NCBI GenBank assembly: GCA_964019425.1
Contig: OZ025799.1
Location: 806,001-870,000 of the forward strand
Length of the DNA: 64,000 bases
Direction: 5' to 3'
From: Flectonema sp. DT1601
Lineage: Eukaryota; Euglenozoa; Diplonemea; Diplonemida; Diplonemidae
The position numbers were made by a program, and so were the translations under genes. Positions 38,536 through 49,365 of the stretch are shown here, in pieces. A model generated the notes under the pieces. The model was given only the letters and a program-made list of their open reading frames with translations, searched no databases and was not told the DNA's origin. How positions within the stretch are numbered: position 1 is the stretch's first letter; each line of letters begins with the position of its first letter.

Positions 38536-41112
38536 CTAACACCTTCCATCGAGTTGGATAATGTCGAGGTTCTTCTTTGAGCAAACACTGCGCCAGTAAT
38601 CGTAAGTCAGTTCACCAGTAAAGGAATTCAAGTCGCTGAGTAGCTTCTCCGCTTCATCGAAATGACCGGCAGCCAGTATTTCAACAAACTCATTCCACCT
38701 CCCAAAGGTACTCTCCGCTTCCAATTGGTACATCCATTCTTCTTCTTCGACTTTTCGTAGCGCCTTCGCTTCGTAGATCAACTGCGCTGCTTCTGATTGC
38801 TTTGCAAAGCAAACCAACCGCACTGCAACACAGTCTACATGAACCCTGGAGTGTTCAGCACATCTCTTATCAATCAAACAACTATACTTTTCAAAGGCCG
38901 AATACCTTTCGAGTGTTGCTGCAAATGATACCATCGGAGATAAGATTGAGAACTTCTTCATCCCAACAATTCCGATGTTGCCCACCTTCGCTTCCCCGGA
39001 AGACGTTGCGAACGACAACGGCAGCTGACAGTCCGACTTCGCCATCAGCCCACACTTGACTGCACAGGAACGGTGATCACCATTAGCTCGATTCGCATTG
39101 AAATACGCCATCAGTCTATCTCCGTTAAATGCATCGCACACTCCCTTGTTTTTCTCCACCGCGGATGTCAAGCATGTGATGAGAGAACAATGTTGTTCAA
39201 CTATGACGTCGTTGTTCCTTCTTGAATGCCAACCGATGCTGTTGAACATGATGACACTTATTGTCTTCTTCTTCAATCCCATTTCAACTGCTTGGTGGTG
39301 TTGAGCCACAGATCGACTGTGCGACACCTGTGTCCTTGATGCTGAACTACCTAAACCAGAACTCTTTGAGAGTGGTGACTCTTGACTCTCCTCATCATCT
39401 GACTTCATCAACACACTTTGCGGCATGTAATTCTTGTACTCAATTAAATTCTTAACCATTTTCCTAAACGATTGCTGCATTGCCCTCACCTCACTCAGAG
39501 AGCTCAAAGGATTCTTCAGATCCACGGAATCGGTTTCCATCACAGCAACAGCAGCCATGTCATCACTCAACACAATTAGTGGTGAGATTATAATATTTGT
39601 GAACACAACAGAGAGCCCTAATAGAATCACTACACAAGTAGCTGTCACTACGTACATGATGGTGTAGTTCTTATCACGTTCATCATCTGTGTCTTGTTTG
39701 TCTTTCACAATTTGAACACGAATAACTTCAGCAGCATCATCAATAACAGACATCACACTATTACGAGGGACTAGAAGGACTAGGTACCAATGAATGTCTA
39801 ATAACTTTACAGAAGCAACTCGCACCCAGTAGAGAACTGATGTGTTGGTGTCTGTCCAGTCAGCAACTGTTCCCGCTGGCAAACTCTCAATGTGGTCGTA
39901 GTACTCACCGTAATTGCTGTTGTTCGCCATTTCTATCATGTGCCTGCCGTGTCTTGCGATTGGAGAGAGTTCCCCGTCTATCATTCCATTCAAAGTGTGA
40001 TTGACGATTGGGAATGGCACACCTAATCTCCAGATTTCAAAACCTTCTGCATTAAGCTGTTTAATGGTGTAGGCTGCCTCACCAACATTGCAACCTGTAA
40101 TGTGCTCCACTTTACCAGTCCAGGGATTCTTTTCCAAAGAGTAAAGAACTGACCCGTCAGGGAGCGCTGTTTCCTTCATCATGAGACTGATACCTGTCGT
40201 ATCGATAACGGCTCTGACATAACCTGTTCGGAATGCTTGTCTTGGATAAATATTAACTTGCTCAGGATGTGCTATCGGAGAACAAGCGCTCATCGAGACT
40301 CTAGGACCAGCTCCGATGATCGGAGAATGTATTGTGGCATCAGACTCAATTAGTATTGTATTTTGATCTGGGTTCATCATGTTGTAAAAACATCTGTTCT
40401 TCTCAGTTGTGTACTCTTCTGTTGCAGTTGCTTTCAAATCAGCAAAACATCTGCCAACCTTAGAGAAATCAGCATAATTACAAGGTCCCTCAATGATATG
40501 ACCTGATACGTTTGCGTTTCCAAACTCAAGAATATCCTGATAGTTAAATGGACCATACGGATATGATAAACGACCCTCTGCAACAATCTTAATGAAACTT
40601 CCATCGTCGTTTATCCCACCAACATAGTAACTTATAAGCCCTCCCCACGCACCACCATAAGCTTGTCGAAGTGTTTCACTATTAGGAGTGACATTCCACA
40701 TGGTAACAGAAATACTTATGGGTCCGTATTGTTCTAAAACGGATAAGAATTTAGAGAAAATTGCTTTCCTGATTGTCTTCTCCATGAAGTCAGGATTAGC
40801 TACTTCATCAGGGTGAAATTGTGTTAAGAATTTCACCATATTTCTCGAAATGATTGAAGGGCCGGCAATCGTTCCATAGACTCTTGTTCTGAAATCCATC
40901 AACACCGACAACAATAATTGTGCAGTCACACTCCTCACATTAGTACCACCACTTTCCATACACTGAGAAATACCTCGATCTCCTGTAGCACGAGCATCAT
41001 CTGTCGACTTGTTCCCCGTCGAGATCGACATCCCTCCCAAGATCAGACCTGTCGCAAAGATCATCGACACTGCCAGTGCCAGAGTGAGTGACTGAACACC
41101 AAGTATTCCCAT
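38536..41112 (-). CDS. Receptor R5: ectodomain type C
   Basis: The protein has 858 residues from the ATG at 41112; the acceptor is at 41136-41137. The ectodomain is type C, marked by SKFLSVLEQYGPISI, YYVGGINDDGSFIKIVAEG and KNRCFYNMMNPDQ, shared with R6. Its first third (RVYGTIAGPSIISRNMVKF, then FLTQFHPDEVANP) follows type A. The HAMP-like segment reads DLKNPLSS; only R7 (DLKIPLSS) has a similar change, while the others read DLTVSLSS or NLTVALSS. The linker is type 1. The frame is intact throughout. Confidence 0.8.
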   Translation of the reverse strand: MGILGVQSLTLALAVSMIFATGLILGGMSISTGNKSTDDARATGDRGISQCMESGGTNVRSVTAQLLLSVLMDFRTRVYGTIAGPSIISRNMVKFLTQFHPDEVANPDFMEKTIRKAIFSKFLSVLEQYGPISISVTMWNVTPNSETLRQAYGGAWGGLISYYVGGINDDGSFIKIVAEGRLSYPYGPFNYQDILEFGNANVSGHIIEGPCNYADFSKVGRCFADLKATATEEYTTEKNRCFYNMMNPDQNTILIESDATIHSPIIGAGPRVSMSACSPIAHPEQVNIYPRQAFRTGYVRAVIDTTGISLMMKETALPDGSVLYSLEKNPWTGKVEHITGCNVGEAAYTIKQLNAEGFEIWRLGVPFPIVNHTLNGMIDGELSPIARHGRHMIEMANNSNYGEYYDHIESLPAGTVADWTDTNTSVLYWVRVASVKLLDIHWYLVLLVPRNSVMSVIDDAAEVIRVQIVKDKQDTDDERDKNYTIMYVVTATCVVILLGLSVVFTNIIISPLIVLSDDMAAVAVMETDSVDLKNPLSSLSEVRAMQQSFRKMVKNLIEYKNYMPQSVLMKSDDEESQESPLSKSSGLGSSASRTQVSHSRSVAQHHQAVEMGLKKKTISVIMFNSIGWHSRRNNDVIVEQHCSLITCLTSAVEKNKGVCDAFNGDRLMAYFNANRANGDHRSCAVKCGLMAKSDCQLPLSFATSSGEAKVGNIGIVGMKKFSILSPMVSFAATLERYSAFEKYSCLIDKRCAEHSRVHVDCVAVRLVCFAKQSEAAQLIYEAKALRKVEEEEWMYQLEAESTFGRWNEFVEILAAGHFDEAEKLLSDLNSFTGELTYDYWRSVCSKKNLDIIQLDGRC

Positions 41113-44100
41113 TTTCTTAAAATGAGAAAAGAAACCTGCAGTGAGGAGTATGATTAACAAAGGAAAGGAAAGGAAATAGAGAACCAATAAATACATGACA
41201 TGTCAACAGAACACATCACAAAATGGGTGGAATAGTATGCAAGCTACCAGAGAAGAAGCTTCTATTCTATTAAGACAGATGATGGAGTTGTTTCTAAGGA
41301 TTAGACCACATCCAGAGTCCAAGAAAATGATAAAGTGACACCTTACGAAAGAGATTTAACAAGAATTTCGGTACACATCCACGATGATCAAGAGAGGAAC
41401 ACTACTACGTTATCAAAGATAAATAAATAATCAAATTAATCATAACTGGTTTCGAGTTAAAACTAAAAGAAATCTTTCTTCGGAACCTACCGCTTACCAG
41501 CCCTTATCAAGGAAGAAAGAGGGGTGATACCGCAGCAAACTAATTTTCCCTTAAAGTGACCAGTTAGTATTAATGGTTATCAGTCAATCAAAAAAAGTTA
41601 ATCGAATACAAAAAGTTCGTTGAGCAACAAACAAATAATGATTGGTTTCGGGTTAACATTAGAAAATCTTTCTTCAGACTATTTCCCTTACCCAGCCAGG
41701 TAGCGAGGCTCCCAGGGTAGAATAGACCACGCAATTGGGGAGTAAAAAATATATTTTAAGAAGAACTAAAGAAACGGTAATATGAACACAACTATAAATA
41801 AGATTGTCACACAAAACTAATCACCTTAAATAGGAACCTAAGTTGCTGTCAAACAATGGCCAAGTTGAGTTCTTAATTAGTTGTTTTATTTGATTAATCA
41901 AATCCTCATTCAAATGGTTGAGGTTAAACATATATGTCAAGCAACAAAATATGTATCAAGTACTTGACTGAATAGAATATTTGGAGCGGGAGATTTAATA
42001 CGATACGAAAAGATATTTATTTATTTATTTATTTTATGAAGCCTAGGTGCTAAAAGTCAGGAAAAGCTCACAGGGTGAGACTCTCACAGACGATAAAAGA
42101 CGTAGCATAACCTGAAACAAATGACTACCTAAACATATATCTGGGAAGAATACTGCAGGTCTTTACAAAAAAAATAAAAACAATAAAAGTACTGTCACCA
42201 TAAAATAAAGCTTCCTTGGTGGAGGCCACGTGAACGTAATTGAGCACCACTTGCCTACGCTATCGCAACAGTGAAAAAAACAGCTGCAACTAAATTAAAA
42301 TAAACATGCAAAATAAAAATAAGGGTTAGCAGTGGACGAACCCGACGTAAGAGCATCGGGTAAACTCCAAAATGCCACGAGGCAGCAGCAACGTAAAGTG
42401 GACCCAATCTTGTTAGGATTGTTATGGGATGGCTTACAGAGAGAAAAAAACAGAATTAAGTAGTACATCAGTTGGTAAGCTCGCAGACAAGTATCAGGAT
42501 AAGCTCAACAGTGTAACAGTCAGATCTCTACCAGCTAAATGAAAAGAACTATTCGAAGTCTTTTATTTATGAAAGAATCTTCGGATCTCAATCCGAACAT
42601 GAAAAAATAAAAAAACGGGAAAAGTCCCACTACTACTTCAACTCACAAGGTTAGCATATATGAAAACTGTGATGTGATTGTTATTCAAAACTACACAATC
42701 TCAGCCAAAGTAAATAATTACAAGATACACACTTCTAACTCTTACAACAAAACAGTAGGCGAGTTACTACAAGAAAATGAGGAAGTAGTTGATCGCAGAC
42801 AGTTAAACTGACACACAGGGAAATAGATAACATCACAACTCTCAAATAGTACTATTTCTTCATCAGTCGGTGAAGGGGAAGAAATAATTAATAAACGAGA
42901 AACGTAAAATTGAGTTGAGCACATCCGTTAGACCAGTAGTCTTCCATGTGTGTGTTGTGTACAGCTACCTCATCACACGTTTTTCAGGACTACTGTCACT
43001 TCTTTTGCAGCACTGGAAAGAAGAAAAATACAATGTAAGAAATCAGCTTATAAAATATACTGAGGGTGGCACTACAGTGGATTCGTTTGCAAGAATAAAT
43101 AATCATTCAGTTTTCGAAGGAGATGTAATCTCCGCCCACATAGACGTGCTACACATGGGAATGAAAGTGAAAAAACAAAACAAAATGCCTTAGAATCATC
43201 CATCACTAATTTATTTTCATAAATCACGGCAAGCAACTCTGACTCTTACAACAAAACAGTAGGCGAGTTACTACAAGAAAATGAGGAAGTAGTTGATCGC
43301 AGACAGTTAAACTGACACACAGGGAATTAAATTATATCACAGCTCGCAAATAGTTTCCTCATCAGTCGCTGAAGGCGCAGAAATAATAAATAAATAAAAA
43401 ACGCAAAATTAAGTTGAGCACATCCGCTAGACCAGTAGTCTTCCATGTGTGTGTTGTGTACAGCTACTTCATCACACGTTTTTCAGGACTACTGTCACTT
43501 CTTTTGCAGCACTGGAAAGAGGAAAGCAACAAAAATTCAATTTAAGAAATCAGCTGAAAAAATATACTGAGGGTGGCACTACAGTGGATTCGTTTGCAAG
43601 AATAAATAGTCATTCAGTTTTCGAAGGAGATGTAATCTCCGCCCACATAGACGTGCCACACATGGGAATGAAAGTGAAAAAACAAAACAAAATGCCTTAG
43701 AATCATCCATCACTAATTTATTTTCATAAATCACGGCAAGCAACTCTGACTCTTACAACAAAACAGTAGGCGAGTTACTACAAGAAATGAGGAAGTAGTT
43801 GATCGCAGACAGTTAAACTGACACACAGGGAAATAGATAACATCACAACTCTCAAATAGTACTATTTCTTCATCAGTTGGTGAAGGGGAAGAAATAATAA
43901 ATAAAAGAACACATCCGTTAGACCAGTAGTCTTCCATGTGTGTGTTGTGTACAGCTACCTCATCACACGTTTTTCAGGACGACTGTCACTTCTTTTGCAG
44001 CACTGGAAAGTCGCCGCAAGATAAATTAAGCAATATCAGCTTATCAAAATATACTGAGGGCGGCACTGTAGTGCATTCGTTCGCAAGAATAAATAATCAC

Positions 44101-44147
44101 TCAGTTTTCGCATCAATAATCTACACATGGGAATGAAATCAAAATCC
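41113..44147. other. Spacer R5-R6, sister of the R3-R4 spacer
   Basis: 41113-41660 (receptor 5' flank and extension), 41655-42640 (core module) and 42640-44147 (triplicated 3'-flank unit) parallel 28504-31945 in the same order. Two differences stand out: no MITE, and a deletion near 42445 relative to 30180-30250. Confidence 0.65.
42640..44147. repeat. Three tandem copies of the ~505-bp receptor 3'-flank unit, second array
   Basis: The landmark ACAACAAAACAGTAGGCGAG occurs near 42744, 43249 and 43757. It is nearly identical to the array at 30435-31945 and leads into the 3' end of R6. Confidence 0.7.
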
Positions 44148-46724
44148 CTAACACTTTCCATCGAGTTGGATAATGTCGAGGTTCTTCTTTGAGCAAACAC
44201 TGCGCCAGTAATCGTAAGTCCGATCACCAGTAAAAGAATTCAAGTCGCTGAGTAGCTTCTCCGCTTCATCGAACTGACCGTCAGCCAGCATTTCAACAAA
44301 CCCATTCCACTTCCCAAAGGTACTCTCCGCTTCCAATTGGTACATCCATTCTTCTTCTTGGACTTTTCGTAGCGCCTTCGCTTCGTATACCAACTGCGCT
44401 GCTTCTGAATGCTTTGCAAAGCAAACCAGCCGCACTGCAACACAGTCTACATGAACCCTAGAGTGTTCAGCACATCTCTTATCAATCAAACAACTATACT
44501 TTTCAAAGGCCGAATACCTTTCGAGTGTTGCTGCAAATGATACCATCGGAGATAAGATTGAGAACTTCTTCATCCCAACAATTCCGATGTTGCCCACCTT
44601 CGCTTCCCCGGAAGACGTTGCGAACGACAACGGCAGCTGACAGTCCGACTTCGCCATCAGCCCACACTTGACTGCACAGGAACGGTGGTCACTATTAGCT
44701 CGATTCGCATTGAAATACGCCATCAGTCTATCTCCGTTAAATGCATCGCACACTCCCTTGTTTTTCTCCACCGCGGATGTCAAGCATGTGATGAGAGAAC
44801 AGTGTTGTTCAACTATGACGTCGTTGTTCCTTCTTGAATGCCAACCGATGCTGTTGAACATGATGACACTTATTGTCTTCTTCTTCAATCCCATTTCAAC
44901 TGCTTGTTGGTGTTGAGCCACAGATCGACTGTGCGACACCTGTGTCCTTGATGCTGAACTACCTAAACCAGAACTCTTTGAGAGTGGTGACTCTTGACTC
45001 TCCTCATCATCTGACTTCATCAACACACTTTGCGGCATGTAATTCTTGTACTCAATTAAATTCTTAACCATTTTCCTAAACGATTGCTGCATTGCCCTCA
45101 CCTCACTCAGAGAGCTCAAAGATACCGTCAGATCCACGGAATCGGTTTCCATCACAGCAACAGCAGCCATGTCACCACTCAACACAATTAGTGGTGAGAT
45201 TATAATATTTGTGAACACAACAGAGAGCCCTAATAGAATCACTACACAAGTAGCTGTCACCGCGTACATGATGGTGTAGTTCTTATCACGTTCATCATCT
45301 GTGTCTTGTTTGTCTTTCACAATTTGAACACGAATAACTTCAGCAGCATCATCAATAACAGACATCACACTATTACGAGGGACTAGAAGGACTAGGTACC
45401 AATGAATGTCTAATAACTTTACAGAAGCAACTCGCACCCAGTAGAGAACTGATGTGTTGGTGTCTGTCCAGTCAGCAACTGTTCCCGCTGGCAAACTCTC
45501 AATGTGGTCGTAGTACTCACCGTAATTGCTGTTGTTAGCCATTTCTATCATGTGCCTGCCGTGTCTTGCGATTGGAGAGAGTTCCCCGTCTATCATTCCA
45601 TTCAAAGTGTGATTGACGATTGGGAATGGCACACCTAATCTCCAGATTTCAAAACCTTCTGCATTAAGCTGTCTAATGGTGTAGGCTGCCTCACCAACAT
45701 TGCAACCTGTAATGTGCTCCACTTTACCATTCCAGGGATTCTTTTCCAAAGAGTAAAGAACAGACCCGTCAGGGAGCGCTGTTTCCTTCATCATGAGACT
45801 GATACCTGTCGTATCGATAACGGCTCTGACATAACCTGTTCGGAATGCTTGTCTTGGATAAATATTAACTTGCTCAGGATGTGCTATCGGAGAACAAGCG
45901 CTCATCGAGACTGTAGGACCAGCTCCGACGATCGGAGAATGTATTGTGGCATCAGACTCAATTAGTATTGTATTTTGATCTGGGTTCATCATGTTGTAAA
46001 AACATCTGTTCTTCTCAGTTGTGTACTCTTCTGATGCAGTTGCTTTCAAATCAGCAAAACATCTGCCTGCCTGACCTAAATCAGCATAATTACAAGGTCC
46101 CTCAATGATATGACCTGATGCGTTTGGGTTTCCAAACTCAACAACATCCTGATAGTTAAATGGACCATACGGATATGATAAACGACCCTCTGCAACAATC
46201 TTAATGAAACTGCCATCGTCGTTTATCCCACCAACATAGTAACTTATAAACCCTCCCCACGCACCACCATAAGCTTGTCGAAGTGTTTCACTGTTAGGAG
46301 TGACATTCCATACTGTAATTGTCATACTTATAGGTCCGTATTGTTCTAAAACGGATAAGAATTTAGCGAAGGCAGCTTTTCTGATTGTCTTCTCCATGAA
46401 GTCAGGATTAGCTACTTCATCAGGGTGATATTGTGATAACAATTTCACTAGATCTCTCGAAATGATTGAAGGGCCGGCAATACTTCCATAGGCTCTTGTT
46501 CTGAAATCCATCAACACCGACAACAATAATTGTGCAGTCACACTCCTCACATTAGTACCACCACTTTCCATACACTGAGAAATACCTCGATCTCCTGTAG
46601 CGCGAGCATCATCTGTCGACTTGTTCCCCGTCGAGATCGACATCCCTCCCAAGATCAGACCTGTCGCAAAGATCATCGACACTGCCAGTGCCAGAGTGAG
46701 TGACTGAACACCAAGTATTCCCAT
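44148..46724 (-). CDS. Receptor R6: ectodomain type C with type B start
   Basis: The protein has 858 residues from the ATG at 46724; the acceptor is at 46748-46749. Residues 75-95 read RAYGSIAGPSIISRDLVKLL as in type B, then the rest of the ectodomain follows type C (GGINDDGSFIKIVAEG, KNRCFYNMMNPDQ). This is another internal mosaic joint. The linker is type 1. LSGDMAAVA has Gly where other copies have Asp, at the TM2-HAMP border. The receptor 5' flank stops about 25 bp beyond the acceptor, so the usual CCTTTCC pyrimidine tract is missing; the acceptor itself is kept. Confidence 0.8.
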   Translation of the reverse strand: MGILGVQSLTLALAVSMIFATGLILGGMSISTGNKSTDDARATGDRGISQCMESGGTNVRSVTAQLLLSVLMDFRTRAYGSIAGPSIISRDLVKLLSQYHPDEVANPDFMEKTIRKAAFAKFLSVLEQYGPISMTITVWNVTPNSETLRQAYGGAWGGFISYYVGGINDDGSFIKIVAEGRLSYPYGPFNYQDVVEFGNPNASGHIIEGPCNYADLGQAGRCFADLKATASEEYTTEKNRCFYNMMNPDQNTILIESDATIHSPIVGAGPTVSMSACSPIAHPEQVNIYPRQAFRTGYVRAVIDTTGISLMMKETALPDGSVLYSLEKNPWNGKVEHITGCNVGEAAYTIRQLNAEGFEIWRLGVPFPIVNHTLNGMIDGELSPIARHGRHMIEMANNSNYGEYYDHIESLPAGTVADWTDTNTSVLYWVRVASVKLLDIHWYLVLLVPRNSVMSVIDDAAEVIRVQIVKDKQDTDDERDKNYTIMYAVTATCVVILLGLSVVFTNIIISPLIVLSGDMAAVAVMETDSVDLTVSLSSLSEVRAMQQSFRKMVKNLIEYKNYMPQSVLMKSDDEESQESPLSKSSGLGSSASRTQVSHSRSVAQHQQAVEMGLKKKTISVIMFNSIGWHSRRNNDVIVEQHCSLITCLTSAVEKNKGVCDAFNGDRLMAYFNANRANSDHRSCAVKCGLMAKSDCQLPLSFATSSGEAKVGNIGIVGMKKFSILSPMVSFAATLERYSAFEKYSCLIDKRCAEHSRVHVDCVAVRLVCFAKHSEAAQLVYEAKALRKVQEEEWMYQLEAESTFGKWNGFVEMLADGQFDEAEKLLSDLNSFTGDRTYDYWRSVCSKKNLDIIQLDGKC

Positions 46725-49365
46725 TTTCTTAAAATGAGAAAAGAAACCTGCAGTGAGGAGTATGATTAACAAGGAGACATCAATTGACGTGACCTACTGC
46801 ACACACGAAGCAGAAAGTGTAAAAAAAGTGAAGTACGTTATGAATACAAACACATATGATAAAATGCGAGAGAGACTTCATTTTCCATTATTTTTTTTAA
46901 TAATGATTTGTACTTCTCTTTTTTTGTAATAATACCATACTTCAAGTTCAAACAAAACTTCTTTTATATATTTAACCGAAGAATATAAAATATTTTTGCG
47001 GAATGTCTGGAATGCAATTAAGAGAGGAATGCGTCAGAGCACGAGTCCCCGTTACGCCATGAATGAAGATCACATACGTGATACAAATGGAAGGAAATAA
47101 TCAAGACGAACGTCTAACTGAACAGGCGGCTTCACGTCCCTGATAATAAAGTAATTCAGAAAGAAGGAGATATCAAAACAAGTGTAAATATAAATCACGA
47201 CTATGGTTCACCCAAATCAGAGAACAGACACAAGAAGAATGCTTGATATCACTATGTATGTGTAAAACCAACATAGATTGAACGAAAGCAGAAACAAGAA
47301 ACCCGATTCTCATCGAGTTCTGGTCAGTTCATAGTCAATAAGGAGGTATAGCCTTCAACCGGTAAAAGTTTCTAATAAACAAGACAAGGGGATGTACTGT
47401 GTGTCATGAGGAAACTAGGGAAAAGGAAAAGGAAACAACAAAAGAACGCGATTCTAATGTCGCAAAAGAAAAAGAAAAGATCCAAAGGCAACAGATGAAG
47501 GAAAACAAAATGATGGAATCATAAAAACAGGACGAGTGTTGAGATCACTTCGTCTGATAAAGTGAGTTGTTCGCCGAAAAGTGACAATTAGTCTCATGTA
47601 CCGCAAAGTTAGACAGGTCTCGCCTTTGTTCAGTACATCGCAACGCGCGAACTCCGAAAGTAGCCCAGAAAGAATACTTCCTCTTCTTCGATAGGAATGA
47701 CCTGTCGAAGATAATTTTTAGTTGTTTTTTTTTTCTTCCCTCAGAGAACTGTATCTAATATTGTTGGAAAAGATGCCCAGACAGTGAGCTAATTGAAAAT
47801 CTCAAAAGACTTGTGAGAAGAGGCTTATCTCATCTTGAAAAAGAGAGCACCCAATCGCTAGAAAGTTAGTTTAGTTAGTTTAGTTAGCAAAATACAAACT
47901 GATGACTACGAGGGGTCTGGGTAGCCCGCATCAGTAAGGACCCAATCGCGAAGATTGTAGTTTCATAGTATTGGCTGGAAGTGATCGACTTCCAGCCTCC
48001 ACCTTGCCCAGAGTCTAACAGGTTGTAAACAACTAAAGAAAATAAAAGAGAAACGATCTGGGAGTGGGGGGAAGGTGAAAAAAAATAAAAAATCTTCTTT
48101 CTTTCATATACATCTTTCTTTATAATACGACCACATGTGCCATATGCCCACACTCCACGAAAGAAAATAGAAAACCCCGGAACATTACCGAGGATCGTTC
48201 ACCCCCAGTTGTCCAAAGCATTATAAGTGTACTGTGGGCTTACCGAAAAGCTTTAGAAATGTACCACAAAAGATTTGGGCAGCACATAGCCATATCACTC
48301 AGCAAGAAATGAAAACCAAAAGGATCAGGTAAGATGACAGTCAGTTTAAGGTCATAACTGCGCCGGACCAAAGTGCAACAAACGGGGAAGGTAAAACGAA
48401 GAGAATACCCATACAAGGTTGTTGACCTTGCTGCGTAATGAAGTAGCTTCGATACGATATTTAGAATTCAAAACACAGAGGACAGCACACATGGATCGTC
48501 ACTGACTCTGCTTAAAATTCACGTATCTCAGTGTTGTTGTAAAAGTGATACAAAACTGAAGAGAGAGAAAAAACCATTCAGATAATCTGTATGATTTGTT
48601 GACCGCAGACAGTACTACTGGCGCACAGGGAACATCGATAATATTTTGACCCATAATAAAATAAACGGCTCTTAATCTGAATAGTTTCTTCTCCGACTTC
48701 GTCGATGCAAAAAAAAAAAAAAGAAAAAAGAAAGAAAGAAAAAAAAGTGATTTCGATAAACTTTCTAAAGCAACAACTATTAGTGGCAAACAGGACAGTT
48801 TGCAAGAGCAAGAACTTAAAAAGGTTTACATGCTGTTGGTCACTTTGCTGCAACAAACGGGAGGTTACTTTAGGTGCAAAAAGAAAATAGTTAGTATCTA
48901 ACTGAGTTATCATAAATAAATAAAATATTCAAATCAATCAATGAATCGTAAGGATACGAAACAAACTCTAACGGTACTGAAAAAACGTAGTTAGATGCGA
49001 ATTCATAGTCGCGAGAAGAAGAAAAAAAGAGTGAAAAAAAACATCAAAATCTCAAAAGAGAGGGACAAAGAAAACTGAGGAAAAAATATAAATCTCAGAC
49101 GAGCTGAAATAAGAGAGGAATTGGCGTCTCTCATATCGAGAGAAACTTAAAACAGAACAAAATAATCTCGCAAGAAAGTCGTACTGGATGCAAAAAAAAT
49201 GTGATCCAGTCACAAGAAATAATAAAAAAAATGGTTAAATAAAGAAGGCTTTCTCTCACCTCCAGGAGAGATTCATACAAAAACAAACTATGAGTTGAAT
49301 TGAAATTTACAATTCCGGACAACGGAACTGGAATTTGTGTTGAGTTTAAGAAGTGTACAGAGAGA
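46725..49365. other. Spacer R6-R7, not related to the other receptor spacers
   Basis: About 2.6 kb with no credible gene. It holds the second copy of the 96-bp repeat (47876-47971) and an interspersed repeat at about 48568-48706 related to 13996-14078 plus 15467-15513. The A-rich stretch near 48708-48745 gives spurious frames on both strands. Confidence 0.5.
47876..47971. repeat. 96-bp dispersed repeat, copy 2
   Basis: This copy is identical to 13779-13874 except for one base. The sequences on both sides differ from those of copy 1 for at least several hundred bases, apart from weaker scattered similarity. Confidence 0.7.

Noticed and set aside
48499-48913. Overlapping minus-strand frames in the R6-R7 spacer
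   Set aside because: They are dominated by Phe runs from an A-rich tract, with no acceptor or domain signature.
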